In this document: piece after piece, positions 36,969 to 45,738 of the stretch | Numbering within the stretch: the stretch's first letter is position 1 | Layout of the letters: every line of letters starts with the position of its first letter | Assembly: GCA_022452285.1 (NCBI GenBank) | Contig: JAKUNG010000003.1 | Location: forward strand, 193,969 to 257,968 | Direction of reading: 5' to 3' | Length of the DNA stretch: 64,000 bases | Origin: Terriglobia bacterium | GTDB lineage: Bacteria > Acidobacteriota > Terriglobia > Versatilivoradales > Versatilivoraceae | Notes under the pieces: model-generated | Told to the model about the DNA's origin: nothing | Databases searched by the model: none | What the model saw: the letters and a program-made list of their open reading frames with translations, nothing else | Program-made: the position numbers and the translations under genes

Positions 36969-38554
36969 GAGGATCGCCTCCTTTTCCAAACAACAAGAGC
37001 TCCTGCACCTAGGGCTGCTCCTGGCATTAAGACAAGAGTTAGATAGAATAGTATTTTTGAGGTTGCAGCTGTCATCTGTACACTGCGATTTTCTGGATCT
37101 TTGGGTCTAACAGATATTAAATCTTCATCTTCTGCTAACCAACTGACTGTATTAAGAAATAGGTCCCCGTTTCTTTGGTTTCTGAAAAAAGTGTTGTTGG
37201 CAAAATCAGAATCCCCAATAACTACAATTCTACTTTCCTTGCCTAACTCCTTTTTTTCTTCTTGGACCTTGTTTTTGCTACTGTTTTCTTCTGAGGTTTT
37301 AGCTTCAGTTGACAGATCTAGTGATTGGGTACTAACCATTCCAAGTACGACTGGACCTTCTATATCAGTGCCCTCATTAAACTCTGCAGCACCTTCTACT
37401 AAATTCTTTTCGCCCCAACTTCTTTCTGAGGTGCGGAACAGTACACTGCTAGTAAATTCAGAATTTGAATTCTCAACGGATCTTAGAGAACGGGCTTCAG
37501 GAAAAAATGTCATCGTGCCGGAGAGGTCTTTGGTAATTGGGTGGGATTCGTAAGCAGAAACTAGAGGAGCTGCTGGTCCCATGCCAAAAAGTTGGCCTAG
37601 TCCACTGGAATCGACTACGATGTCGTTTTCCAGACCAATCTTCCATTTTTTGAGAAGCTGGTTCAGACCAAGGTCAATATCAGGGTCAGTCAACAAGAGG
37701 ATCTTCCCGCCTGCGTCAACATATTTTTCAATGATAGTCATTTCAGTTGGCAACAGTGCAACTTTAGGTCCTGCAATTACCAATGCCGAACAATCTTCTG
37801 GAATAGACCGAGACTCTGCTAAATTTATACTCTTGACCTCATAATTTTGGTTTTCAACACCTTCTTTGGCAACACCATAGCCATCTTGGTTTTGATCATC
37901 ATCAATATTTGCCTCGTTATGTCCCTTGGTGAAATAGATAACCTTGTTTTGTTCTCGGGTAACTTTCAAGATTGTATTGGTAATATCTTCCTCACGCGGC
38001 GCTTCGATTTTTTCATGTTTATTTCCAGATATTACTAAAATCTCACCAAACCGGCTGACTCCATATTTCTTGCTAAGTCCCGGATTTGCTTGTGGATCCA
38101 CCCGCCGAAAAGTCAAGGAAGATCGGTTGAGGCTTTGATATTCTTTCATTAAATCATCTAGAGTAGGATTAGGTTCCTTTTCGAAATGGATGATTTCAAC
38201 ATCATTTTTTAACCCTTCTACGATTTTTTCAGTTTGATTCGACAAACTATATTGTTTGGTGCTGGTTAGATCCCAGCGTTGGTGGTATTTTTTAGCCAGG
38301 AAATTAACCATTCCTAGAATACCAACTACTAACAGAACCATAACAAGTGTGTTGGCACTATACTGGGTGGTCCGATGGCGAAAACTTGTTTTGATTTGGT
38401 TAAGGTTGAGGAAAATCCATGCGAGAGTTAGAACAATACCACCATAAAAAACGGCCTGAACCCAAATGCTCCACACTAATTGAATTGAATACCAAATGTA
38501 AGCAGCAATTATGAGAGCAGGCCCATAGGAGATTATGTTTTTTAACTTAGTCAT
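36965..38554 (-). CDS. GldG-like ABC transporter auxiliary protein
   Basis: A 529-residue protein with three N-terminal hydrophobic spans (residues ~8-49 and 69-86), a large extracytoplasmic domain (residues ~90-495) and a final transmembrane helix (residues 497-522) ending in a basic tail. The domain contains NQTEKIVEGLKNDVEIIHF near 107 and VIYFTKGHNEANIDDDQ near 205, both typical of the GldG/ABC_transp_aux family. In Bacteroidetes gliding bacteria GldG works with GldA and GldF; homologues are widespread in non-gliding species, so gliding should not be inferred. GGAGG is about ten bases before the ATG. It is 3 bases after the permease gene and overlaps the DUF4340 gene. Confidence 0.88.
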   Translation of the reverse strand: MTKLKNIISYGPALIIAAYIWYSIQLVWSIWVQAVFYGGIVLTLAWIFLNLNQIKTSFRHRTTQYSANTLVMVLLVVGILGMVNFLAKKYHQRWDLTSTKQYSLSNQTEKIVEGLKNDVEIIHFEKEPNPTLDDLMKEYQSLNRSSLTFRRVDPQANPGLSKKYGVSRFGEILVISGNKHEKIEAPREEDITNTILKVTREQNKVIYFTKGHNEANIDDDQNQDGYGVAKEGVENQNYEVKSINLAESRSIPEDCSALVIAGPKVALLPTEMTIIEKYVDAGGKILLLTDPDIDLGLNQLLKKWKIGLENDIVVDSSGLGQLFGMGPAAPLVSAYESHPITKDLSGTMTFFPEARSLRSVENSNSEFTSSVLFRTSERSWGEKNLVEGAAEFNEGTDIEGPVVLGMVSTQSLDLSTEAKTSEENSSKNKVQEEKKELGKESRIVVIGDSDFANNTFFRNQRNGDLFLNTVSWLAEDEDLISVRPKDPENRSVQMTAATSKILFYLTLVLMPGAALGAGALVVWKRRRSS

Positions 38555-38557
38555 TTT

Positions 38558-39349
38558 TTATGACCTCCAGCGGAGCGATTCAAGTGACCTATAGGTTAGA
38601 AAAAGGCCTAAAAAGATAAAACTGAGGTAAACAACTATGCTTGACGTGTCCATTACACCTTTAGAGAAATCATCAAAATGATTGAGAATTGAAATGTATC
38701 CGAGAATGGTCTGTAAAACAGGCCCTGCAGACCGTGCAGCAAGGTCTATTACCCATAGAATAAGAACGGCACCAAAAGTGATACTAGCCGAAACGATCTG
38801 ATTTTCCGTGAGTGTGGAAATGAAAATGCCTAGTGAAATCAAGGCACCTCCTAACAGAATTAATCCAACATAACCTGAAAAAACTGGTCCTAAGGTCATT
38901 TTAGGTGAGCTGTAGATAAAAAGGAAACCATGGTAAATCAAGGTTGGCAGGAGCATTATTTTAAAGAAAAGAATTGCAGCCAGAAACTTTCCCAAAATGA
39001 GATCTACATTAGTAATCGGAGAAGTAAGAAGCAACTCCATGGTTCCTCGCCGTTTTTCATCAGCAAAGCTTGCCATGGTTATCATAGGCAGCATAAATAA
39101 AATGATAGTGCTAACAATTCCAAAGAAGTTTCTTATTACTAACGAAGGGATGTCCATTGCAGGGGGAGGTCCTCCTCCAAACTGCTGCGATTGAACCGCC
39201 ATCATCATCGAGCGTTGGATGAAGACTCCGAGAATCTGGGTAAAAAAGTACCCACTTAGTATTAAAAAAACCGTAAGCACTACATAAGCTATAGGTGAAG
39301 CAAAATATGACCGTAATTCTTTTTCTATGATTGCTAATAGATTGCTCAT
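38558..39349 (-). CDS. ABC-2 type permease (GldF-like)
   Basis: Six-transmembrane ABC permease of 263 residues. The start ATG overlaps the upstream ATPase stop by one base (TAATG). Family features are EKELRSYFASPIAYVVLTVF at the N-terminus, a glycine- and proline-rich extracytoplasmic segment (QQFGGGPPPAMD), and FADEKRRGTMELLLTSPIT near 92-110, the conserved cytoplasmic coupling region. It pairs with the adjacent ATPase, and the GldG-like protein is expected to be the third component. The substrate is unknown; known GldFG transporters are also uncharacterised biochemically. Confidence 0.9.
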   Translation of the reverse strand: MSNLLAIIEKELRSYFASPIAYVVLTVFLILSGYFFTQILGVFIQRSMMMAVQSQQFGGGPPPAMDIPSLVIRNFFGIVSTIILFMLPMITMASFADEKRRGTMELLLTSPITNVDLILGKFLAAILFFKIMLLPTLIYHGFLFIYSSPKMTLGPVFSGYVGLILLGGALISLGIFISTLTENQIVSASITFGAVLILWVIDLAARSAGPVLQTILGYISILNHFDDFSKGVMDTSSIVVYLSFIFLGLFLTYRSLESLRWRS

Positions 39350-40296
39350 TAGTTACGTACCTCCTCTTGAGTAGTTATTTGAGTAAATACGTCCTCGAGA
39401 CTCATTTTCATAGAATGTAATTCAAGAATTTCGAAACCACCCTCAATTATGCTACGAGCAATTGTACTTCTGAGATCCTTTTTCAGTTCAGTTTCAATGA
39501 TAAACTGGGAAACTTCTTTTTCACCCAGTGGTTTTGATTCAATGTCCAATACGCCTTCTACCGTTTTTATTTTATTTTGTATTTCGAGGGAAGCACCCTT
39601 TGCCTCAATGTAAATTTGCTGAGTACCCTGTTGCTGTCGAGTAAGATTTTCTGGAGTGTCTACAGCTTTGATTTTTCCATTAGAAATAATCACCACCCGT
39701 TCACAGGTCATGCTGACTTCGGGCAATATATGGGTTGAAAGAATAATTGTGTGGCTTCCTGAAAGGCTCTTAATAAGATCACGTACTTCTTTAATTTGAT
39801 TAGGATCCAAGCCTACTGTTGGCTCGTCAAGAATTAAGACCTCTGGGTCATGAATCAGAGCCTGAGCTAGCCCTACCCGTTGTTTAAATCCCTTCGACAT
39901 ATGCCCGATTAACTTGTTGCCATATTCTTTTATTCGAACCTTTTCTTTCACATCTTGAACACTTTTATCACGTTCTCCAGGAGAGATTCCTTTTATCTTA
40001 GCAACGAAGTTAAGATAACTATTGACCGTCATCTCGTCATAAACTGGAGGATGCTCTGGAAGGTAACCGATTCGGCGTTTTACTTCCATAGGATGATCAA
40101 AAACGTCAAACCCTGCTACTCGGGCAGTTCCCTCACTAGCTGGCAGAAAACAGGTTAAAATCCTCATTGTCGTTGTTTTACCAGCACCATTTGGCCCAAG
40201 AAACCCCAAAATTTCTCCCTTGGCAACCTGAAAGGACACCTCATCTACCGCTTTTGTGTCTCCGTATCTTTTTGTCAAATTATCAACTTCAATCAC
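39349..40296 (-). CDS. ABC transporter ATP-binding protein (GldA-like)
   Basis: A 315-residue ATPase with Walker A GPNGAGKTT (residues 34-42), signature MSKGFKQRVGLAQALIH near 133 (a GldA-type MSKG rather than LSGG), Walker B EVLILDEPTVGLDP near 152, and a switch histidine (STHILPEV near 190). A C-terminal regulatory domain of about 90 residues follows. It starts at GTG 40296, with AAGGAGA at a good spacing. The overlapping genes downstream (permease, GldG-like, DUF4340) show it heads a four-gene operon. A promoter with TATAAT lies ~110 bases upstream (40406-40433). Confidence 0.93.
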   Translation of the reverse strand: MIEVDNLTKRYGDTKAVDEVSFQVAKGEILGFLGPNGAGKTTTMRILTCFLPASEGTARVAGFDVFDHPMEVKRRIGYLPEHPPVYDEMTVNSYLNFVAKIKGISPGERDKSVQDVKEKVRIKEYGNKLIGHMSKGFKQRVGLAQALIHDPEVLILDEPTVGLDPNQIKEVRDLIKSLSGSHTIILSTHILPEVSMTCERVVIISNGKIKAVDTPENLTRQQQGTQQIYIEAKGASLEIQNKIKTVEGVLDIESKPLGEKEVSQFIIETELKKDLRSTIARSIIEGGFEILELHSMKMSLEDVFTQITTQEEVRN

Positions 40297-40596
40297 AAAA
40301 TCTCTCCTTCCACTTGTTGGGAAATGCTCTCAAATTAGAGAGGTACCCGAAGCGCGTCTAAACATTAACCAGATTAAATCCTGGGGACTAAAATTCAAGC
40401 AAAATATTATAATGAAAAGAATGCAATTGTAAAGGTGCCAGTTTAATACTGAAGTTCTGGTAACTGAATTAACTATTAAACATTTTAGGTGATTCGAAGT
40501 ATTTTCTTTTTTTAAATTGGTCAGAATGTGGTTACAACAAATTTGGCTAACTCCGGGGAGTGCATCTAATTAATTAATTTGTCAGCTAAAGTACTG
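40297..40596. other. Non-coding spacer of 300 bases
   Basis: It lies between the small minus-strand gene at 40597-40869 and the ABC operon. It contains the predicted promoter listed separately. No open frame of credible length was seen. A T-rich tract at 40502-40515 and the AT stretch around 40569-40580 are the only other compositional features. Confidence 0.55.
40406..40433 (-). promoter_or_regulatory. Predicted sigma-70 promoter of the ABC/GldG/DUF4340 operon
   Basis: On the minus strand TTTACA (plus-strand 40428-40433) is followed by a 16-base spacer and a perfect TATAAT (40406-40411). A transcript starting near 40398 would give a leader of about 100 bases before the GTG at 40296. Found by eye, so it needs promoter mapping. 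Confidence 0.5.
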
Positions 40597-40869
40597 TCAT
40601 TGGATCGTATCTGGAGGAAGAAGACTATTAGGGTCTCTGGCAATTGCCTCTCCATCTTCAATTCCAGTAATGAAACCATGGAAGAGAATTTTACTTTCAT
40701 TCAAGACTAGGAGTACATCACCCTGTTGAATGTTAGGGTTCTTAAGTTTAAATCGAATTAGAAATGCTTTACCATTCAGGTGTTCTAGGGTCTGATACAA
40801 AAATTCTTTGGAATTGATGGTTAGTGTCTGAGAATTTGGAGGTTGCTCAGAATTATTTACTTGGTTCAA
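40597..40869 (-). CDS. Small protein of unknown function
   Basis: An open frame of 90 residues that starts with TTG at 40869, preceded by GAGG nine bases upstream; no in-frame ATG or GTG lies near the front. It has no signal peptide or transmembrane helix. The sequence includes TLEHLNGKAFLIRFKLKNPN and QQGDVLLVLNESKILFHGFI; a small beta-barrel is possible. I do not recognise a family. It is a stand-alone gene before the ABC operon promoter and shares no overlap with neighbours. Coding status is moderately likely because of the ribosome-binding site and regular composition. Confidence 0.5.
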   Translation of the reverse strand: MNQVNNSEQPPNSQTLTINSKEFLYQTLEHLNGKAFLIRFKLKNPNIQQGDVLLVLNESKILFHGFITGIEDGEAIARDPNSLLPPDTIQ

Positions 40870-41002
40870 TGGTTCTTACCTCACATAGATTACCATACTG
40901 GTTCGACTATTCATTCTAAGTCTACATTTTATTAGAGTAAAATTGTAGACTTCTTTAGATAAATTTGCAGTAGATTACTAGATAGCAATAGAAGGTTAAA
41001 CA

Positions 41003-41476
41003 ATGTTATTTTTGAGGATAATCCAGAGGATTCTAGTTTTGATTTTCATGTTGTCCGTAAATTGCAATACAGAGAATCTGGCAATCCAACAAACCAACGA
41101 ATCTAAAAACTTGTTGGTTCGCGGCAGGATCTTTTGTTTTGGTTCAAAACTTAACCAAGTTCCCTGTGCCGAAAAATACTCCAAGATAGGACTAAAAGAT
41201 AGTAGTGGGCAACTGTATTTTCTTAACTCTGGAGAGTCCGCAAAAACGCTTGTTAAAGAGAAGAAGCTGAAGACCCGAGACTTTCAACTTATTTTAAGTA
41301 AAGAAAATTCAGACAACACTTATGAAATTGTCAAAGCTCAACTACTTAGGAATAATAAGATCTACGATTTCTATTACTTTTGCGAGGTATGTAATATTAC
41401 AACATATACTCCAAGTGCTTGTATGTGTTGCAGAGCACCTACTGAGTATAAGGAAAGTCCAGTCATTAAGAAGTAG
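41003..41476 (+). CDS. Exported cysteine-rich protein, putative lipoprotein
   Basis: A hydrophobic signal (residues 3-18) ends at LSVNC (C21), a weak lipobox. GAAGG lies 8 bases before the ATG. The mature region contains C45 and C55 (RIFCFGSKLNQVPC) and a C-terminal metal- or disulfide-type motif, YFCEVCNITTYTPSACMCCR, with C127, C130, C140, C142 and C143. CxxC followed by CxCC is an uncommon pattern that I associate with small lipoproteins in Acidobacteria-like genomes, but cannot confirm here. A redox or metal-binding role is an inference. It ends inside the convergent CBS gene by 11 bases. Confidence 0.65.
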   Translation: MLFLRIIQRILVLIFMLSVNCNTENLAIQQTNESKNLLVRGRIFCFGSKLNQVPCAEKYSKIGLKDSSGQLYFLNSGESAKTLVKEKKLKTRDFQLILSKENSDNTYEIVKAQLLRNNKIYDFYYFCEVCNITTYTPSACMCCRAPTEYKESPVIKK

Positions 41477-41984
41477 AAGTGTTTGTTAGTTGACAAACAT
41501 AACCGAGGACGTCTCGAGCAGAAATAATTCTTAGAGGCTGGTTCGGACTGACAATTGGAATATGACGAAATCCACCAACTGACATTTGATGCAGGGCAAA
41601 ACGAATTGAATCATCTAGATTCAAGGTAACTGGACGAGGGGTCATAACTTTCTTAGTTTGTATTGTATGAAGCAGGTGTTTTTTCCCAACCAATTTATAA
41701 AGTACATCTCTTTCCGAGAATATTCCTGTTAAGGTATCCCCCTCTATAATCAAGACACACCCGACCCCTTTGTCCTTTAATAACTGAATGGATTGCTGCA
41801 CTGAAGTTTCAGGGGAAACAGTTATAGCTGATCTGGGGTTTAAGGCAGCAACAGTATCTTCCATCAGTCGCTTTTGTAAACCTATAGTTGGAAGAGGAAT
41901 ATCCAATTTAGAAAGGGGAGAAAGACATTCGATACAACGGTCAACACCTGGAAGATTGGACGAGCCACAAGCAGGGCAGTTCAC
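41466..41984 (-). CDS. CBS-pair protein with N-terminal zinc ribbon
   Basis: The first 20 residues form a zinc ribbon (C3, C6, C17, C20: NCPACGSSNL...DRCIEC). Two CBS motifs follow, near residues 53-110 (AITVSPETSVQQSIQLL, FSERDVLYKLVG) and 115-170 (PVTLNLDDSIRFALHQM, GGFRHIPIV, SARDVLGYV). CBS pairs bind AMP, ATP or SAM and regulate partner enzymes or channels. It starts at GTG 41984 with AAAGAGG 5 bases before. It sits just downstream of korB on the same strand; a second CBS-pair protein (45108-45578) lies just upstream of korA. This flanking suggests a link to the Kor enzyme. Confidence 0.87.
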   Translation of the reverse strand: MNCPACGSSNLPGVDRCIECLSPLSKLDIPLPTIGLQKRLMEDTVAALNPRSAITVSPETSVQQSIQLLKDKGVGCVLIIEGDTLTGIFSERDVLYKLVGKKHLLHTIQTKKVMTPRPVTLNLDDSIRFALHQMSVGGFRHIPIVSPNQPLRIISARDVLGYVCQLTNTSTS

Positions 41985-42066
41985 AAAAACCTCTTTAAAG
42001 GGGGAGTTAAATCCAAAGCTTTTTAAAATTTACTGTTACGCAATTCATAATGATTTTTGGTCAGAT

Positions 42067-43110
42067 CTAATCTACTACCCAGGCATCCCCACTGTTGAGG
42101 AGTTTTTCAAGATTTCCTTGTCCTGACCTGCTAATAGAATCCTCTACCTGAGCTTCTAGTAACTCATCATAGGTAGGTTTTGCTACGGAACGAAAAATAC
42201 CAATAGGAACAGGGAAGTCAGGGTAGTCCATTCGAGCCAGCATATTAGCTAAATGGGGCTCCGGAGAATGGATATCATGCTTTAAAAGGTCATTTTCAGA
42301 GAATTCGGTACCAATTTCTACAACTTCTGGCTGTAAACCATTAAGACGAATGCCTTTATTACGATCCTTGCCAAAAATCAACGGTTTACCATCTTCCAAC
42401 CTAATAGTGGAGTCATCGCGAATGGAGCGTTCGGCAAAATGGCTGAATGCCCCATCATTAAAAATATTACAATTTTGAAAAACTTCTACAAATGAAACGC
42501 CTTTATGTTGGGCAGCTTTTGTAAGAACCCAAGAAAGGTGTTTAACATCGATATCGATGGCTCGTGCTACAAATGTTGCTTCATTGGAAATAGCAATACA
42601 AAGGGGATTAATTGGATAGTCTATCGATCCAACTGGAGTCGATTTAGTTTTCTTCCCAAATTCGGAAGTTGGAGAGTATTGGCCCTTTGTGAGTCCGTAG
42701 ATTCTATTATTAAAGAGAATTATATTAACATCAAGATTCCTGCGAACAATGTGCATGAAATGATTGCCCCCGATGCTTAGAGCATCGCCGTCCCCCGTAA
42801 TTATCCAAACCGATAACTCGGGTCTTGAAGCTTTAATTCCAGTGGCCAAAGTTGGAGCTCTTCCATGAATACTGTGGAATCCATAGGTATTAACATAGTA
42901 AGGGAAACGACTAGAACAGCCGATGCCGGATACAAAAACAAAATTTTCTCTGGGTGTATTAAGAGTAGGAAGAATTTTCTGGGTTTGGGCAAGAATCGAG
43001 TAATCACCACATCCAGGGCACCACCGTATTTCTTGATCACTAACAAAATCTTGCCGTCTTAATTGAGTTAGCCCTGAGCCCTCCGAAGTTTTGTTTAATT
43101 CTTTACTCAT
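42067..43110 (-). CDS. korB: 2-oxoacid:ferredoxin oxidoreductase, beta subunit
   Basis: TPP-binding subunit of a 2-oxoglutarate- or related 2-oxoacid:ferredoxin oxidoreductase. WCPGCGDYSILAQTQ (near residue 30) supplies the Fe-S cysteines, and GIGCSSRFPYYVNTYG near 64 and HSIHGRAPTLATGIKASRPEL near 80 are typical of KorB. The TPP-Mg site is GDGDALSIGGNH near 102 with NNRIYGLTKGQYSPTS near 130. The partner korA lies 72 bases upstream on the same strand. The enzyme cleaves a 2-oxoacid with CoA to acyl-CoA, CO2 and reduced ferredoxin, serving in the TCA cycle. 2-oxoglutarate is the likely substrate but this is inferred from family resemblance. Confidence 0.9.
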   Translation of the reverse strand: MSKELNKTSEGSGLTQLRRQDFVSDQEIRWCPGCGDYSILAQTQKILPTLNTPRENFVFVSGIGCSSRFPYYVNTYGFHSIHGRAPTLATGIKASRPELSVWIITGDGDALSIGGNHFMHIVRRNLDVNIILFNNRIYGLTKGQYSPTSEFGKKTKSTPVGSIDYPINPLCIAISNEATFVARAIDIDVKHLSWVLTKAAQHKGVSFVEVFQNCNIFNDGAFSHFAERSIRDDSTIRLEDGKPLIFGKDRNKGIRLNGLQPEVVEIGTEFSENDLLKHDIHSPEPHLANMLARMDYPDFPVPIGIFRSVAKPTYDELLEAQVEDSISRSGQGNLEKLLNSGDAWVVD

Positions 43111-43181
43111 TAGTTGGTTCTCTCTTTTTTGACCGAGTTTTTAAAAGGGCTAACTTTCTGTGTTTTTACTATAAAAGTATT

Positions 43182-45041
43182 CTAGAGTAATTGATCAATT
43201 TTGTCCTTCAATTCTGAAATCTTAAGTGGCCGTCCCTGTACCTTTTGCAATCCAGTAGCTTTAATGAGAAAACGGGCCCTTATCAGTGTTAATAATTGAC
43301 CGAGGTTGAGCTCTGGTACAAGAACTTTATTGAAATTAGAAAGAACAGTTTCCAGATTTTTTGGAAACGGGTTTAAATATCTTAAATGGATACTAGAAAC
43401 AGACTTACCCTGTTCCTGCATGCTTTCCACTGCGGAGGTGATCGCACCATAAGTTGAACCCCAACCAACAACAAGGAGTTCTCCCTGAGTAGGTCCAAAA
43501 ACCTCAACTTCAGGAATAAAGTTTGCAACTCCAGCAATTTTTTTCGCTCGCAAATTGACCATATATTCATGATTTTCTGGGTTATAACTAACATTTCCAG
43601 TGACATCTTGTTTTTCCAGTCCACCAATTCGATGTTCCAAACCAGGAGTTCCAGGAATTGCCCAAGGACGAGAAAGAGTAACTTTGTCTCTTAGGTAGGG
43701 GTGAAATTTTTCAGGGTCAGTCCTAGACTGAATCTCAATGTCTGGAAGGTCTTCTACCGAGGGAATTTGCCAGGGCTCAGATCCATTAGCTAAATAGCCA
43801 TCAGAAAGAAAAAACACAGGAGACATGAAACGAGTGGCTAATCTAAAAGCTTCAAAAGCCATTTTAAAGCAATCCCCTGGCGTAGCTGGAGCTACAATAA
43901 TGGCAGGGCATTCTCCATTTCTACCATACATAGCCTGTAATAAATCAGCTTGCTCGGTTTTAGTAGGTAGGCCTGTACTAGGGCCACCTCTTTGAATATC
44001 AGCAATTACCACTGGGAGTTCAGCCATGACTGCTAAGCCAATTGCTTCAGATTTGAGGCATACTCCCGGACCACTTGTCCCGGTCAGTCCCAACTGGCCA
44101 GCGAAGGAAGCACCAATTGCTGCACCAATTGCCGCAATTTCATCCTCAGCCTGAAAAGTTTTAATTCCAAAGTTCTTGTGTTTGGAAAGCTCATGAAGAA
44201 TGTCGCTGGCAGGGGTAATTGGATAACTGGCATAAAACAAGGGGCGTTTAGAAGCCTCTGCTGCAGCAATAAATCCAAAGGCTGTAGCTTCATTTCCAGT
44301 AATGTTCCTATATTTTCCTGGTGTTAAGTTGGCAGAGCGAACCCTGTAGTGAGTGGTAAAAACCTCGGTGGTATCTGCGTAATTATATCCTGCTTGAAGT
44401 GCTAACGTATTGGCTTCTAAAATTACAGTATTTTTTTTGAACTTTTCTCTGATCCATTCAAGTGTGGGGTCTAAAGGTCGATCGAAAAGATAATATGTTA
44501 AGCCAAGGGCAAAAAAGTTTTTACATCGGTCAACCTCTTTCCTGGCCAGACTTACATTTTTTAGTGCATTGGCATTCAATTCGCTAAGAGGGACTTGAAT
44601 TACTCGGTAGCCAGCTAGGCTACCATCTTCCAAAGGGTTTGATTCGTAACCAGCTTTTTTTAAATTCAAAGGCGCAAAGGAATTGGTGTTTACAATGATA
44701 ATTCCTCCAGGCTCCAAATCAGACAAATGGACTCTTAGTGCAGCGGGATTCATTGTGACCAAAACATTGGGTTGATCACCAGGAGTGCGAATGTCACGGC
44801 TACTGAAGTTTACCTGGAAACCACTTACGCCTGGTAATGAGCCCGCAGGAGCCCGAATCTCAGCTGGAAAATCTGGAAGGGTACTAGTATCGTTTCCAAA
44901 AATAGCAGAAGTATTCGTGAACTGGGTTCCGGTTAGCTGCATTCCATCTCCCGAATCACCTGCGAACCGGATAGTTGCGTTTTCAAGCTCAACAACACTC
45001 TTTTTGGGAGTGGTATTTATTTTTGTAGAAGTTACAGACAT
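43182..45041 (-). CDS. korA: 2-oxoacid:ferredoxin oxidoreductase, fused gamma-alpha subunit
   Basis: A 619-residue protein in which the gamma domain (residues ~20-200; RFAGDSGDGMQLTGTQF) precedes the alpha domain (~245-619), the usual KorA fusion. The alpha part contains NEATAFGFIAAAEASKRPLF, FYASYPITPASDILHEL near 277, GTSGPGVCLKSEAIGLAV near 325, RGGPSTGLPTKTEQ near 356 and the later VGWGSTYGAITSAVE, all typical of pyruvate/oxoglutarate:ferredoxin oxidoreductases. It is a partner of the korB gene that follows. It has no ferredoxin domain, so a separate ferredoxin is needed. A CBS-pair gene lies 66 bases upstream on the same strand. The substrate is inferred. Confidence 0.92.
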   Translation of the reverse strand: MSVTSTKINTTPKKSVVELENATIRFAGDSGDGMQLTGTQFTNTSAIFGNDTSTLPDFPAEIRAPAGSLPGVSGFQVNFSSRDIRTPGDQPNVLVTMNPAALRVHLSDLEPGGIIIVNTNSFAPLNLKKAGYESNPLEDGSLAGYRVIQVPLSELNANALKNVSLARKEVDRCKNFFALGLTYYLFDRPLDPTLEWIREKFKKNTVILEANTLALQAGYNYADTTEVFTTHYRVRSANLTPGKYRNITGNEATAFGFIAAAEASKRPLFYASYPITPASDILHELSKHKNFGIKTFQAEDEIAAIGAAIGASFAGQLGLTGTSGPGVCLKSEAIGLAVMAELPVVIADIQRGGPSTGLPTKTEQADLLQAMYGRNGECPAIIVAPATPGDCFKMAFEAFRLATRFMSPVFFLSDGYLANGSEPWQIPSVEDLPDIEIQSRTDPEKFHPYLRDKVTLSRPWAIPGTPGLEHRIGGLEKQDVTGNVSYNPENHEYMVNLRAKKIAGVANFIPEVEVFGPTQGELLVVGWGSTYGAITSAVESMQEQGKSVSSIHLRYLNPFPKNLETVLSNFNKVLVPELNLGQLLTLIRARFLIKATGLQKVQGRPLKISELKDKIDQLL

Positions 45042-45107
45042 AGGTACTTTGTTCTTACCCCTTGAGTTATAGCATTAGAAAATATTTACATTAACAGTCC
45101 ACAAGTT

Positions 45108-45578
45108 TTATGCACCATCTGGTTCTGTAAAAGTTTGTTCTGGTCTGGGTGGGAGAGATAACAATTCCTGTGGGTATTGCTCTGACAGGTAATCGATAAT
45201 ATTGGTAACGGAAAGACAGTAGTGTAATTTTTTTTCAGAGTCGATTAGTGGAATATGACGATAGCCACCTTTATACATTAAAGTGATAGCATCTAAAAGA
45301 GAACTATCTGGACTCAGAACAGTTGGTTGAATTGTCATGAACTTTTGAATTGGTTGATTTAAAAGTTCCTCATCCTTACCCGCAACCTTTTGAAGCAGGT
45401 CTCGTTCTGTAAATATACCAAGAAGATCAGAACCACCTGTAATCAAAATACACCCCGATCGTTGAGACTGCATTATTTTGATTGTTTCTCCTAAACTGTA
45501 GGTAGAATCTACAGTGAGGATATTATTAAGGTCCAGATGGCGGATTTTAGTCTGATGTAGAGTTGATTCGGTGCTCAT
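45108..45578 (-). CDS. CBS-pair protein
   Basis: A 156-residue protein consisting of two CBS motifs. The first covers residues ~14-75 (ILTVDSTYSLGETIKIMQSQ, GCILITGGSDLLGIFTERDL) and the second ~85-140 (PTVLSPDSSLLDAITLMYKG, GYRHIPLIDSEKKL). It lacks the zinc ribbon of the CBS gene at 41466. Its ATG is followed by co-directional korA after 66 bases, so it may head a transcript CBS - korA - korB - CBS. CBS pairs sense adenylates; a regulatory effect on the Kor enzyme is a guess. The upstream region holds the hairpin and the tRNA promoter. Confidence 0.85.
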   Translation of the reverse strand: MSTESTLHQTKIRHLDLNNILTVDSTYSLGETIKIMQSQRSGCILITGGSDLLGIFTERDLLQKVAGKDEELLNQPIQKFMTIQPTVLSPDSSLLDAITLMYKGGYRHIPLIDSEKKLHYCLSVTNIIDYLSEQYPQELLSLPPRPEQTFTEPDGA

Positions 45579-45738
45579 AAAGATGATGTAAATATTTTTG
45601 ACAAAACTAGTAAAATGACGAACAGTCCCTCTAAATTAGGATCATAACATATTTTTGTTTTTTCATTGGCACAACTCTAATATAACTTCTGTTATTAGCT
45701 TATTTTTATCCTTTGGAAAAGCTAGATTATATTTTTGA

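Noticed and set aside
36965..38554. Gliding motility inferred from GldA/F/G homologues
   Set aside because: These ABC components are widespread in non-gliding bacteria, and no GldK/L/M/N or SprA homologue is visible.
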